Positions 1-5,888 of a DNA stretch of 6,994 bases are shown here, in pieces; within the stretch, counting starts at the first letter, position 1; each line of letters opens with the position of its first letter. Origin of the DNA: Hellea balneolensis. Lineage in GTDB: Bacteria; Pseudomonadota; Alphaproteobacteria; Caulobacterales; Maricaulaceae. A program made the translations under genes and the position numbers. The stretch spans positions 1 through 6,994 of the forward strand of contig QIKS01000081.1 of assembly GCA_003233025.1 (NCBI GenBank). Direction: 5' to 3'. A model generated the notes under the pieces. That model was not told the origin of the DNA and searched no databases. It saw only the letters and a program-made list of their open reading frames with translations.

Positions 1-228
1 TCCTTGCGGTCGCGGGCAGAAGCCAATACGGTTTGGGATAGGTTAAACACCTCGATGAGTGATCTCATTACCAACAGTTATTTCTCCGATATCAAACGTG
101 TGGATTTGGATGCCAAGGGCATTTATTATCGGCTGCGGGTTAGCGGTTTGGTCGATAGAGCAGAGGCGGACGCTTTGTGCGCGCGATTTAAATCGCGCGG
201 GCAGGAGTGCATTGTCACAAAAAGATGA
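1..228 (+). CDS. SPOR-domain protein, C-terminal fragment (5' end outside window)
   Basis: This is the last 75 codons of a larger protein; the reading frame is open to base 1, so the start lies outside the window. The fragment holds most of a SPOR domain: a helix with R-S-R-A-E-A and a W-x-x-L, a second strand around YYRLRVSGL, a second helix DRAEADALCARFKSRG, and a last strand ending ECIVTKR. SPOR domains bind glycan strands lacking stem peptides at the division septum, so the full protein is probably a membrane-anchored cell-envelope or division factor (family knowledge; the anchor is not visible here). A SPOR protein directly before nagZ is typical of alphaproteobacteria. Its TGA stop overlaps the nagZ ATG (ATGA), suggesting coupled translation. 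A perfect 20-bp palindrome lies in its last codons. Confidence 0.85.
   Translation, partial: SLRSRAEANTVWDRLNTSMSDLITNSYFSDIKRVDLDAKGIYYRLRVSGLVDRAEADALCARFKSRGQECIVTKR
180..199. repeat. 20-bp perfect palindrome inside SPOR 3' end, upstream of nagZ
   Basis: The arms CGCGCGATTT and AAATCGCGCG are exact reverse complements with no spacer. As RNA it could fold into an 8-bp stem with a UUAA loop, ending 25 bases before the nagZ ATG. There is no T-run after it, so it does not look like a terminator. It sits in codons for the conserved LCARFKSRG segment of the SPOR domain, so coding constraint could explain part of it. Confidence 0.8.
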
Positions 229-1256
229 ATGCAAATGCGGCAATTTTTGGCTGTTCTGGCCCCGAGCTAAACGCCGGAGAAGCCGCATTTTTCAGGGATT
301 GTAATCCGTGGGGTTTTGTTCTTTTTTCCCGCAATGTGGAAACGCCAGAACAACTTAAACGCCTATGCGCCGATTTGCGCGCCAGCGTCGGTCGCGACGC
401 GCTTATATTTGTCGACCAGGAAGGCGGGCGTGTCCAAAGGTTAGGCCCGCCCCATTGGCGCAAAGCCCCGCCGGCGCACGATTTCGGCAAGCTGTATGAG
501 CGAGAGCCCCGCGCCGCATTGCGGGCTATATGGCTGAATTTTCGCCTGATTGCTCACGCCTTAAGAGATGTCGGGATTACGGCCAACTTTGCGCCGGTTG
601 TGGATATTCCTGTCACAGGCGCTGACCCGATTATTTCTGATCGTGCATTTTCGCGCACGCCTGCGGCGATGGTCGAAATGGCCGATGCCTGCATGGCAGG
701 CTTAAGCGCTGGCGGTGTTGCGCCGGTGATTAAGCATATACCGGGCCATGGCCGGGCGAGCGTCGATAGCCATAAGGCTTTGCCGGTTATTGCCGACGGA
801 CTGGCTGCGCTGGAAAACAGTGATTTCGTTCCGTTTAAAGCTTTGGCGCAAGCGCCCATGGCTATGACCGCGCACCTTGTTTTGGAAAAAATAGACGATG
901 AACATCCGGTCACCGTTTCAAAAACGGCGATTAAGCGCATTATTCGCGACCATTTTGGTTTTGACGGTTTGCTGATGAGCGATGATTTGGATATGAAGGC
1001 TTTAGACGGGGATTTAAGCTTTCTGACAAGGCGGGCATTGGCGGCGGGATGTGATATCGTCTTGCAGTGTAATGGCAAAATGGCCGACATGGTCAAGGTT
1101 GCGAAAGCCCTAAAACCCCTAAGCGGCGCGAGTTTGCGCCGGGCATTTGTCGCCCAATATATGTGCGAAGACGCCGAAAACTTTGACGCCAAGCAGGGGC
1201 TTGAAGAATATAATATGCTGATGGCAATTCTTGATAGAGACGACCGGGCACTATGA
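225..1256 (+). CDS. nagZ: Beta-N-acetylglucosaminidase NagZ (GH3 family)
   Basis: NagZ is a cytoplasmic glycoside hydrolase that removes N-acetylglucosamine from GlcNAc-anhydroMurNAc-peptides during peptidoglycan recycling. The predicted 343 residues match the usual size (E. coli about 341) and show the single TIM-barrel GH3 form. Visible motifs are VDQEGGRVQR (residues 63-72, substrate binding), KHIPGHG (170-176) followed by D181-S-H183, the Asp-His dyad thought to act as general acid/base, and S252-D253-D254-L-D-M with D253 as the likely nucleophile. No signal peptide is seen. I chose the ATG that overlaps the SPOR stop because IFGCSGP is the normal N-terminus; the in-frame GTG at 207 would add six poor residues. 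The Shine-Dalgarno is weak, consistent with translational coupling. The stop overlaps the scpA ATG. Confidence 0.96.
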   Translation: MNANAAIFGCSGPELNAGEAAFFRDCNPWGFVLFSRNVETPEQLKRLCADLRASVGRDALIFVDQEGGRVQRLGPPHWRKAPPAHDFGKLYEREPRAALRAIWLNFRLIAHALRDVGITANFAPVVDIPVTGADPIISDRAFSRTPAAMVEMADACMAGLSAGGVAPVIKHIPGHGRASVDSHKALPVIADGLAALENSDFVPFKALAQAPMAMTAHLVLEKIDDEHPVTVSKTAIKRIIRDHFGFDGLLMSDDLDMKALDGDLSFLTRRALAAGCDIVLQCNGKMADMVKVAKALKPLSGASLRRAFVAQYMCEDAENFDAKQGLEEYNMLMAILDRDDRAL

Positions 1257-2074
1257 CGGCGGATGATTTCCAAGACGAATTGGCCTTTGAAGCCGCCGAA
1301 GATGCGGCGGAAGATGGCCATGCTCTCATTCTCGATATTGACGGCTTTGAAGGGCCTTTACATTTATTGCTTGAACTGGCGCGGATGCAAAAAGTCGATT
1401 TGGCCCGCTTGTCGATTTTAGAACTTGCCGATCAATATCTAAGCTTTATCAAATCCGCGCACGGGATGCGCATTGAGCTAAAGGCTGATTATTTGGTGAT
1501 GGCGTCCTGGCTTGCTTATCTGAAATCACGCTTGATCCTGCCAACGCCGGAGGGTGAGGAGCAAATGCCCGAGGCGGAAGAGCTGGCCGCTCATTTAGCA
1601 TTTCGTTTGCAAAGGCTGGAGGCCATGCGCCGCGCCGCATCGGGGTTGTTCAAGCTTAAAGTCACCGGGCAAAGCATTTTTGTGCGCGGGCTTCCCGAAG
1701 GATTAAGGTCGCGGACAACGCCTCTTTATCAGGCTGAGTTGTTTGATATGATCAAGGCTTACGGCGACATTCGTTCGCAAGCTGCCATTCGCAAAGTAAA
1801 ACTGACACCCCCTTTGGTGTTGGCTATTGATGAAGCCCGTTCGCGCTTGGCGCGGGCTATCGGTGATTTGGGGGGGACATTGGAATGGCTGTCTTTGGAC
1901 GATTTACTGCCAAATGCAGATGAATTTGAAACGCCCTTGCCGCCCCGTTCCATCAAAGCCAGTTCCTTGCTGGCCGGGCTTGAATTGGCGAAAGAAGGAA
2001 AGTTGGAAATGCGCCAATCGGGTGCATTTAAACCGATTTTTCTACGCAAATTAAAAGAGGATGAAAATGGCTGA
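1253..2074 (+). CDS. scpA: Segregation and condensation protein A (kleisin ScpA)
   Basis: ScpA is the kleisin subunit that bridges the head domains of the SMC dimer and, with ScpB, forms the bacterial condensin for chromosome compaction and segregation. The 273-residue product has a short acidic N-terminal lead (1-25), then the hallmark FEGPLHLLLELARMQKVDL (32-50) of the N-terminal SMC-neck-binding domain, the conserved MASWLAYLKSRLILP (83-97), a charged middle part, and a C-terminal winged-helix region ending in SSLLAGLELAKEGKLEMRQSGAFKP (237-261), which in the family contacts the SMC cap. The ATG overlaps the nagZ TGA (ATGA), and no strong Shine-Dalgarno precedes it, so expression probably depends on reading through from nagZ. 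It overlaps scpB by 8 bases. No smc gene is in the window, as is usual. Confidence 0.96.
   Translation: MTADDFQDELAFEAAEDAAEDGHALILDIDGFEGPLHLLLELARMQKVDLARLSILELADQYLSFIKSAHGMRIELKADYLVMASWLAYLKSRLILPTPEGEEQMPEAEELAAHLAFRLQRLEAMRRAASGLFKLKVTGQSIFVRGLPEGLRSRTTPLYQAELFDMIKAYGDIRSQAAIRKVKLTPPLVLAIDEARSRLARAIGDLGGTLEWLSLDDLLPNADEFETPLPPRSIKASSLLAGLELAKEGKLEMRQSGAFKPIFLRKLKEDENG
2055..2061 (+). promoter_or_regulatory. Shine-Dalgarno deciding the scpB start
   Basis: AAGAGGA lies 5 bases before the ATG at 2067. The alternative in-frame ATG at 2061 overlaps this sequence and could not use it, so 2067 is preferred; the site lies within the last codons of scpA. Confidence 0.65.
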
Positions 2075-2834
2075 TAATTCAACCCCCCCGTCACGGGTGG
2101 AAAAAGCCGGGGCGGGTATTGAGGACGATATCGTCGTCTTAAATGAACGCTTGCAAAGCAAAGCTGACGGGGAAACCATTGACCATGATATGCGTCATTT
2201 GGAAGCGCTTTTGTTCGCCGCCGTCGAGCCGATTGACATAGAAACATTGCGCGAGCGTATGCCGGACGGCTGTGACGTTGGCGCGTTGATCGCTCGCTTG
2301 GCTCGCGATTATGGTGGGCGGGGGGTAAATCTTGTGCGGGTGGCCGAACGCTGGCGCCTTCAAACCGCGCCCGATTTGGAACCTTACCTGGTTGACATTA
2401 AGGAAGCCCCGCGAAAGCTTTCCAATGCGGCCTTGGAAACTTTGGCGATCATTGCCTATCACCAGCCGGTTACACGGCCCGAAATCGAAGACGTACGCGG
2501 TGTGTCCGTCTCCGCCGGCACCATTGATGTCTTGTTGGAGCTGGGCTGGATCCGTCTGCGCGGGCGTCGCCGCACGCCGGGCCGTCCGGTAACTTACGGG
2601 ACAACGGAAAACTTCCTGGCGCATTTTAATCTCGAACAAATTACCGACCTTCCGGGCCGCGACGATCTTAAAGCCGCAGGCTTGCTTGATGCGCGCCTGC
2701 CAAAGGATTTTGAAGTGCCAACGCCGATGATGTCTATGGACGTGGACGAAGACCCGATCGAGGACGAAACCACGGACGGGGAGTTCGTTTTAGACTTCCT
2801 TGAAGATGATGAAAAACTGGCCCTTGATGATTAG
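2067..2834 (+). CDS. scpB: Segregation and condensation protein B (ScpB)
   Basis: ScpB dimers bind the central part of the ScpA kleisin and complete the SMC-ScpAB condensin. The product is 255 residues. A roughly 40-residue, probably disordered N-terminal lead precedes the first winged-helix domain, which begins HLEALLFAAVEPI (44-56). The second contains LSNAALETLAIIAYHQPVTR (118-137), EIEDVRGV (139-146) and the conserved glycine-rich GRRRTPGRPVTYGTT (166-180), followed by DLPGRDDLKAAGLL (194-207). All are ScpB signatures. The C-terminal tail from about residue 224 is strongly acidic (many D/E), which is common in alphaproteobacterial ScpB and is probably unstructured. I preferred the ATG at 2067 on Shine-Dalgarno spacing; starting at 2061 would add two residues. 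The last codons contain the -35 element of the candidate tatA promoter. Confidence 0.95.
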   Translation: MADNSTPPSRVEKAGAGIEDDIVVLNERLQSKADGETIDHDMRHLEALLFAAVEPIDIETLRERMPDGCDVGALIARLARDYGGRGVNLVRVAERWRLQTAPDLEPYLVDIKEAPRKLSNAALETLAIIAYHQPVTRPEIEDVRGVSVSAGTIDVLLELGWIRLRGRRRTPGRPVTYGTTENFLAHFNLEQITDLPGRDDLKAAGLLDARLPKDFEVPTPMMSMDVDEDPIEDETTDGEFVLDFLEDDEKLALDD

Positions 2835-2852
2835 CCTTTAAATGCATATATT
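2824..2852 (+). promoter_or_regulatory. Candidate sigma-70-type promoter for tatABC
   Basis: TTGATG (2824-2829) and TATATT (2847-2852) are separated by exactly 17 bases and match the consensus hexamers at 4/6 and 5/6. The -35 lies in the last codons of scpB. Transcription would start near 2859, about 30 bases before tatA, and would let the Tat genes be expressed apart from the nagZ-scpAB genes. This is inference from hexamer match and spacing only. Confidence 0.5.
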
Positions 2853-2858
2853 AGATCG

Positions 2859-2874
2859 TGAGGGATAGCCCTCA
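2859..2874 (+). promoter_or_regulatory. Stem-loop in tatA leader, at predicted mRNA 5' end
   Basis: TGAGGG and CCCTCA pair perfectly around an ATAG loop, with a possible extra G-T pair outside. The stem ends one base before the tatA Shine-Dalgarno AAAGGA (2876-2881). No T-run follows, so it is not a terminator. If the upstream promoter is real, the mRNA would begin with this hairpin, a placement that in known cases slows 5'-end decay. Confidence 0.55.
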
Positions 2875-2888
2875 TAAAGGAAAACACT

Positions 2889-3098
2889 ATGACTGCGCAC
2901 CCTCTCGGCTTGATTGTTATTGGCATTCTTATTTTGGTTCTGTTTGGAGGACGAGGAAAAATTTCCTCGATTATGGGTGATGTGGCTAAGGGTATTACCA
3001 GCTTTAAAAAGGGTTTGAAAGATGACCCGGAAGCTTCTGACAAAGCCGATGAGGCCATTGATGTCACGCCGCCAAAAGGCAAAAAGAAAAATAAATAA
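2889..3098 (+). CDS. tatA: Sec-independent translocase subunit TatA
   Basis: TatA multimers form the protein-conducting element of the twin-arginine translocase, which exports folded proteins across the inner membrane. The 69-residue product has one N-terminal membrane segment (about residues 6-19), the F19-G20-G21 hinge, an amphipathic helix [20 protein letters not shown] (21-40), the conserved FKKGLKDD, then a short charged tail ending in lysines. An AAAGGA Shine-Dalgarno 7 bases upstream fixes the start. The N-terminus (MTAHPLG) lacks the common Ile-Trp pair seen in E. coli TatA and puts the FG hinge about one residue earlier; otherwise the helix after it is typical of alphaproteobacteria. 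tatB follows after 9 bases, so tatABC form one transcription unit. Confidence 0.95.
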   Translation: MTAHPLGLIVIGILILVLFGGRGKISSIMGDVAKGITSFKKGLKDDPEASDKADEAIDVTPPKGKKKNK

Positions 3099-3107
3099 AG
3101 GCGCGCT

Positions 3108-3449
3108 ATGCTGCCGCAACTCGGATTTACAGAAATTATCCTTATCGCCGTCTTGGCCCTTGTCGTGGTCGGGCCAAAAGACTTGCCCGTCATGATGCGT
3201 AAAGCTGGGCGGTTCATGGCGAAAATAAAAAGCATGGGCGCTGAGTTTAAGCAGGCATTTGATCAGATCGGCGAGGAAGACGAGCTTAAAGAACTGCGCC
3301 GTGAAATTGACGAGCTTAAATCCATGGGCCAGTTGTCAAATTTGTCCGATGAAGCTTTTGAGGAAGACATGCGCGCCCTTGATAAGGATTTGCGTGACGG
3401 TGTGCAAACCACTGAACCACCCGCTAAGAAAACCAGTGATGACAGCTAA
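3108..3449 (+). CDS. tatB: Sec-independent translocase subunit TatB
   Basis: TatB works with TatC to bind twin-arginine signal peptides before TatA is recruited. The 113-residue product starts MLPQLGFTEI with the conserved membrane glutamate (E9), one transmembrane segment (about 9-21), the VGPKDLP hinge (21-27), and a long charged amphipathic helix with KIKSMGAEFKQAFDQ. The part after about residue 55 is rich in E, D, K and R and is likely helical or coiled. It is on the short side for alphaproteobacterial TatB, which often runs past 150 residues in a variable tail. A TAAAGG Shine-Dalgarno that overlaps the tatA stop sits 6 bases before the ATG. The GPKDLP hinge and the position between tatA and tatC separate it from TatA. 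Confidence 0.94.
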   Translation: MLPQLGFTEIILIAVLALVVVGPKDLPVMMRKAGRFMAKIKSMGAEFKQAFDQIGEEDELKELRREIDELKSMGQLSNLSDEAFEEDMRALDKDLRDGVQTTEPPAKKTSDDS

Positions 3450-4266
3450 GTTGGAAAAGGACGGAGACAAGGAGGTTGAGGACAGCCGCGCGCCTTTGCT
3501 GGAGCATTTAAAAGAGCTGCGGACGCGCATCATATTTTCCCTTATTGCGCTGATTGTTGGGTTTATCATCTGTTTGTTTTTTGTCCGCCCAATTTTTGAG
3601 CTTCTGGTTTATCCGTTCGAGCAGGCGGTGGACAGGGTGAGCGCTGATCTTGTGCGAGACGGAAAACCGGCCCTTGAGGGCGATTTGATTTATACGCAAG
3701 TGTTGGAATTTTTCTTTGTAAAGCTGAAGCTGGCTTTATTTGGCGGCGTGGTTTTGGCTTTCCCTGTCATCGCCTATCAGCTTTACCGCTTCGTTGCCCC
3801 CGGGCTTTACAAAAATGAGCGCGGGGCATTTTTGCCTTACCTTATTGTCTCCCCCGTCTTGTTTATCGCCGGAGCCAGCATGGTGTTTTTCTATATTTTC
3901 CCCTATGTGCTGGAGTTCGGCTTGCGCCAACAACAATCATTAGGGGACGGCGCACATATTACGCTGCTGCCAAAGGTTAGCGAGTATCTCAGCCTGGCGA
4001 CCACGCTTTTCATCGCCTTTGGCCTGTCGTTTCAATTGCCGGTCATCCTGACATTTTTGGGCAGAATAGGCGTTGTCAGCTCGGCCGGCTTAAAGAAAGG
4101 CCGGCGTTACGCCGTTGTCGGTATTGCCATTTTCGCCGCTTTTGCCACCCCGCCAGACCCGTTTTCCCAGTTCATTCTCGGTCTGGCAATTTATTTGCTC
4201 TACGAGATTTCGGTCATCAGCGTGCGCTTGATTGAGCGAAAACGGAGGGACGGAGAGGCTGATTAA
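3439..4266 (+). CDS. tatC: Sec-independent translocase subunit TatC
   Basis: TatC is the polytopic inner-membrane receptor of the Tat system. The 275-residue product has the family pattern of six membrane spans: a cytoplasmic lead with LLEHLKELRTRI (20-31), first span about 31-49, the conserved loop FVAPGLYKNER (118-128) with E127 matching the signal-peptide-binding glutamate of E. coli TatC, and TPPDPFSQ (237-244) before the last span. Q199 in LSFQLPV stands where E. coli has the membrane glutamate E170; Gln here is, as I recall, common in alphaproteobacteria. I chose the ATG overlapping the tatB end by 11 bases; GTG at 3436 is one codon upstream and also possible. A full AAGGAGGT falls inside codons 11-13 but has no usable start after it. 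The gene ends 10 bases from the convergent lysA. Confidence 0.95.
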   Translation: MTAKLEKDGDKEVEDSRAPLLEHLKELRTRIIFSLIALIVGFIICLFFVRPIFELLVYPFEQAVDRVSADLVRDGKPALEGDLIYTQVLEFFFVKLKLALFGGVVLAFPVIAYQLYRFVAPGLYKNERGAFLPYLIVSPVLFIAGASMVFFYIFPYVLEFGLRQQQSLGDGAHITLLPKVSEYLSLATTLFIAFGLSFQLPVILTFLGRIGVVSSAGLKKGRRYAVVGIAIFAAFATPPDPFSQFILGLAIYLLYEISVISVRLIERKRRDGEAD

Positions 4267-4275
4267 TGCCTCCCC
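4252..4275. terminator. Weak hairpin at the tatC/lysA convergent junction
   Basis: GAGGC (4255-4259) and GCCTC (4268-4272) pair across an 8-base loop, and two more G-C pairs follow outside one A-C mismatch. The loop contains the tatC TAA. It is the only pairing structure at this junction, so it may help stop one or both transcripts. No T-run follows directly on either strand; on the minus strand four T's come about ten bases later. Low confidence. Confidence 0.25.
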
Positions 4276-4276
4276 C

Positions 4277-5542
4277 CTAAACCCAATCCGGAATGCTTTC
4301 GGTTTTGAGAATTTCTTCCACGCTCGGGCGTTTGCGGATGAGCGCATAGCGTTCGCCGTCCACCAGAACTTCAGGCACCAAAGGGCGGGTGTTATACTGG
4401 GAAGCTTGCACCGCGCCGTAAGCACCGGCGGAATGGATAGCGACAAGATCGCCAGCTTTTAAGGTCGCAAGCTGGCGACCCGTGGCGAATGTATCGCCAG
4501 TTTCGCAGACGGGGCCGACAATATCATAGGTTTGCAACGGTGCGTTTTTTGGCGGCTGGCTCACGGGTTCAATATCATGATGGGCGCCGTAAAGCGCCGG
4601 GCGAATAAGGTCATTCATGGCGGCGTCCAGGATGAGAAAATTACGGGCACTACCGGTTTTAACATATAAAACTTTGCTCAACAAAACCCCGGCATTGCCT
4701 GCAATCATTCGGCCTGGCTCGAAGATAAGTTTGACATCAAGTCCCTTGGTCATCTCCTTGACCATTTGCCCATAAAGTGTCGGCAAAGGCGGCGCATTTT
4801 CGTCGTCGCGGTAAGGAATACCCAAACCACCACCAACATCGAGGGTGTCGATGGTGTGGCCGTCGCGGCGCAAGGTTTTGACCAAGGCGACCAATTTTGA
4901 CAAGGCCGCTTTAAAGGGAGCCAGGCTGTCGATTTGGCTGCCGATATGCATATCAATGCCCTGAATTTTAATGCCGGACAGGTTTTGGGCGTGAGCATAG
5001 GCTTTTGGGGCGACATTGATATCAATGCCAAATTTGTTCTCGGCTTTTCCCGTCGAGATTTTCTCGTGCCCGCCCGCTTCAATATCGGGGTTGATGCGAA
5101 AGGCGATCGGGGCGACCATGCCCATATCCAGGGCCAGTTCATTGAGGGCTTCCAATTCTGGCAAGCTCTCCACATTGAATTGATAAATTCCGGCTTCTAA
5201 GGCGGCGCGCATTTCATCGCTGGTTTTACCAACACCCGAGAAGACGATTTTTTGCGCAGGAATACCGACGGCTAAAGCCCGCAGCAATTCGCCGCCGCTG
5301 ACCACATCTGCGCCGCAGCCAAGTTTGGCCAGCACGCGCAATACGGCCAGATTGGAATTGGCTTTGACCGAATAGGCGATGAGGCTGTCCATACCGTCCA
5401 ATGCGTCTGCGAAAACACGGTAATGACGGGTGAAAGTGGCGGCTGAATAAACATAGCACGGTGTGCCGATATCATCGGCTATAGCTTGCAAGGATGTATT
5501 TTCGGCCTGCATTTGGCCGTCTTTAAAATGAAAATGTCGCAT
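4277..5542 (-). CDS. lysA: Diaminopimelate decarboxylase
   Basis: LysA is the PLP enzyme that converts meso-diaminopimelate to L-lysine and CO2, the last step of the DAP pathway; it acts in the cytoplasm. The 421-residue product is full length. The Schiff-base lysine is K60 in AYSVKANSN. Other visible features are H199 in MHIGSQ (198-203, stacks on PLP), DVGGGLG (235-241, phosphate binding), EPGR (275-278), DAAMNDLIRPALYGA (306-320), CETGD with C346 and E347 (346-350, contributed across the dimer), and SAGAYGAVQASQYNTRP (371-387) with Y375. The N-terminus MRHFHFKDG is typical of alphaproteobacterial LysA, so this ATG is favoured, although only a weak GGGA precedes it. It lies 69 bases after the lptM-like gene with no terminator between, so the two are probably cotranscribed. 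Confidence 0.97.
   Translation of the reverse strand: MRHFHFKDGQMQAENTSLQAIADDIGTPCYVYSAATFTRHYRVFADALDGMDSLIAYSVKANSNLAVLRVLAKLGCGADVVSGGELLRALAVGIPAQKIVFSGVGKTSDEMRAALEAGIYQFNVESLPELEALNELALDMGMVAPIAFRINPDIEAGGHEKISTGKAENKFGIDINVAPKAYAHAQNLSGIKIQGIDMHIGSQIDSLAPFKAALSKLVALVKTLRRDGHTIDTLDVGGGLGIPYRDDENAPPLPTLYGQMVKEMTKGLDVKLIFEPGRMIAGNAGVLLSKVLYVKTGSARNFLILDAAMNDLIRPALYGAHHDIEPVSQPPKNAPLQTYDIVGPVCETGDTFATGRQLATLKAGDLVAIHSAGAYGAVQASQYNTRPLVPEVLVDGERYALIRKRPSVEEILKTESIPDWV
4449..4478. repeat. 10-bp inverted repeat inside lysA
   Basis: TCGCCAGCTT and AAGCTGGCGA are perfect inverted arms separated by 10 bases. They fall in codons for the RQLATLKAGDL segment near the 3' end of lysA. This could form a hairpin in the message but has no T-run on either side. 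It may be chance. Confidence 0.6.
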
Positions 5543-5611
5543 GGGGTATCCCGTAAAAAGTAAACAGATAAAATGAAAGGAAAGTTTGGGGCGAGCAAGG
5601 ATGAGCCAAAA

Positions 5612-5788
5612 TTATGACGGCTGATCATTGCTCTCCTGCTTTTGTTTGTCCGTATCGACTTGCGGTGCTTTATCTCCCCACAATGGCGGCGGTGTCTGCA
5701 ACTCGCCCTTAATGCCGCACGCGCTTAAGAAAAGCGCAGCGCCTAAGACTAAAACGGTAGATTTGCGTACAGAAACAGTTTTCATCAT
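5612..5788 (-). CDS. lptM: Small lipoprotein, LptM-like (LPS translocon maturation)
   Basis: This short gene encodes a 58-residue lipoprotein. It has a basic N-terminus (R8, K9), a hydrophobic stretch VLVLGAALFL (12-21), and the lipobox L21-S-A-C24, cut and lipidated at C24. The mature start C-G-I-K-G-E-L-Q-T-P-P-P fits the C-G-x-K-G-x-L-x-x-P-P pattern of LptM (YifL). In E. coli that protein binds LptD and helps it mature in the outer membrane. The WGD (37-39) after the prolines is typical of the alphaproteobacterial versions next to lysA. The rest is a polar, probably disordered tail. Two ATGs stand in tandem (5788 and 5785); I list the first because of the promoter placement. No Shine-Dalgarno is visible. 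In many relatives argH precedes this gene; here the upstream gene is instead divergent. Confidence 0.85.
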   Translation of the reverse strand: MMKTVSVRKSTVLVLGAALFLSACGIKGELQTPPPLWGDKAPQVDTDKQKQESNDQPS

Positions 5789-5794
5789 CAAGCG

Positions 5795-5823
5795 CTTATA
5801 GGGGGTTGTTGGGGATGCGTAAA
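5795..5823 (-). promoter_or_regulatory. Candidate promoter for lptM-lysA (possibly leaderless)
   Basis: Read on the minus strand, TTTACG (5818-5823) and TATAAG (5795-5800) are 17 bases apart and match the -35 and -10 consensus at 4/6 and 5/6. The spacer is very C-rich on this strand. Counting seven bases past the -10 puts the transcription start at 5788, the A of the first lptM ATG, which agrees with the lack of a Shine-Dalgarno there. Prediction only. Confidence 0.5.
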
Positions 5824-5888
5824 GTGCTTGGCTTACAAAAATTTAACTGGCAGTTTGGATAAAATTCGCTTCTATGGCGCAAAAGTGA

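Noticed and set aside
207..224. GTG at 207 as an alternative nagZ start
   Set aside because: It has no ribosome site at a proper distance, and the normal NagZ N-terminus (MxxxAxIFGCSGP) begins at the ATG at 225, which overlaps the SPOR stop.
687..701. GCCTGC-ATG-GCAGGC inverted repeat in nagZ
   Set aside because: Short arms within conserved coding sequence for ACMAGL; several such repeats are expected by chance.
554..1321. Long minus-strand open frame opposite nagZ
   Set aside because: It is antisense to a clear nagZ with intact catalytic motifs. Its translation is biased in the way a shadow frame is and shows no domain.
4084..4105. Two GCCGGC copies forming a hairpin in tatC
   Set aside because: Each copy is a common palindromic hexamer, and they encode the cytoplasmic loop AGLKKGRR; no T-run and no junction nearby.
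4934..5200. Plus-strand open frame opposite lysA
   Set aside because: Shadow of the lysA reading frame; no ribosome site or recognisable domain.
5543..5611. Lysine riboswitch or leader in front of lysA
   Set aside because: The gap is 69 bases, far too short for the roughly 170-base lysine riboswitch. It only holds a 3-bp GGG-ATA-CCC pairing next to the start codon.
5838..5875. Promoter for the exported-protein gene
   Set aside because: TAAAAT at 5860-5865 resembles a -10, but no acceptable -35 lies 15-19 bases upstream, and the other pairs tried match poorly.
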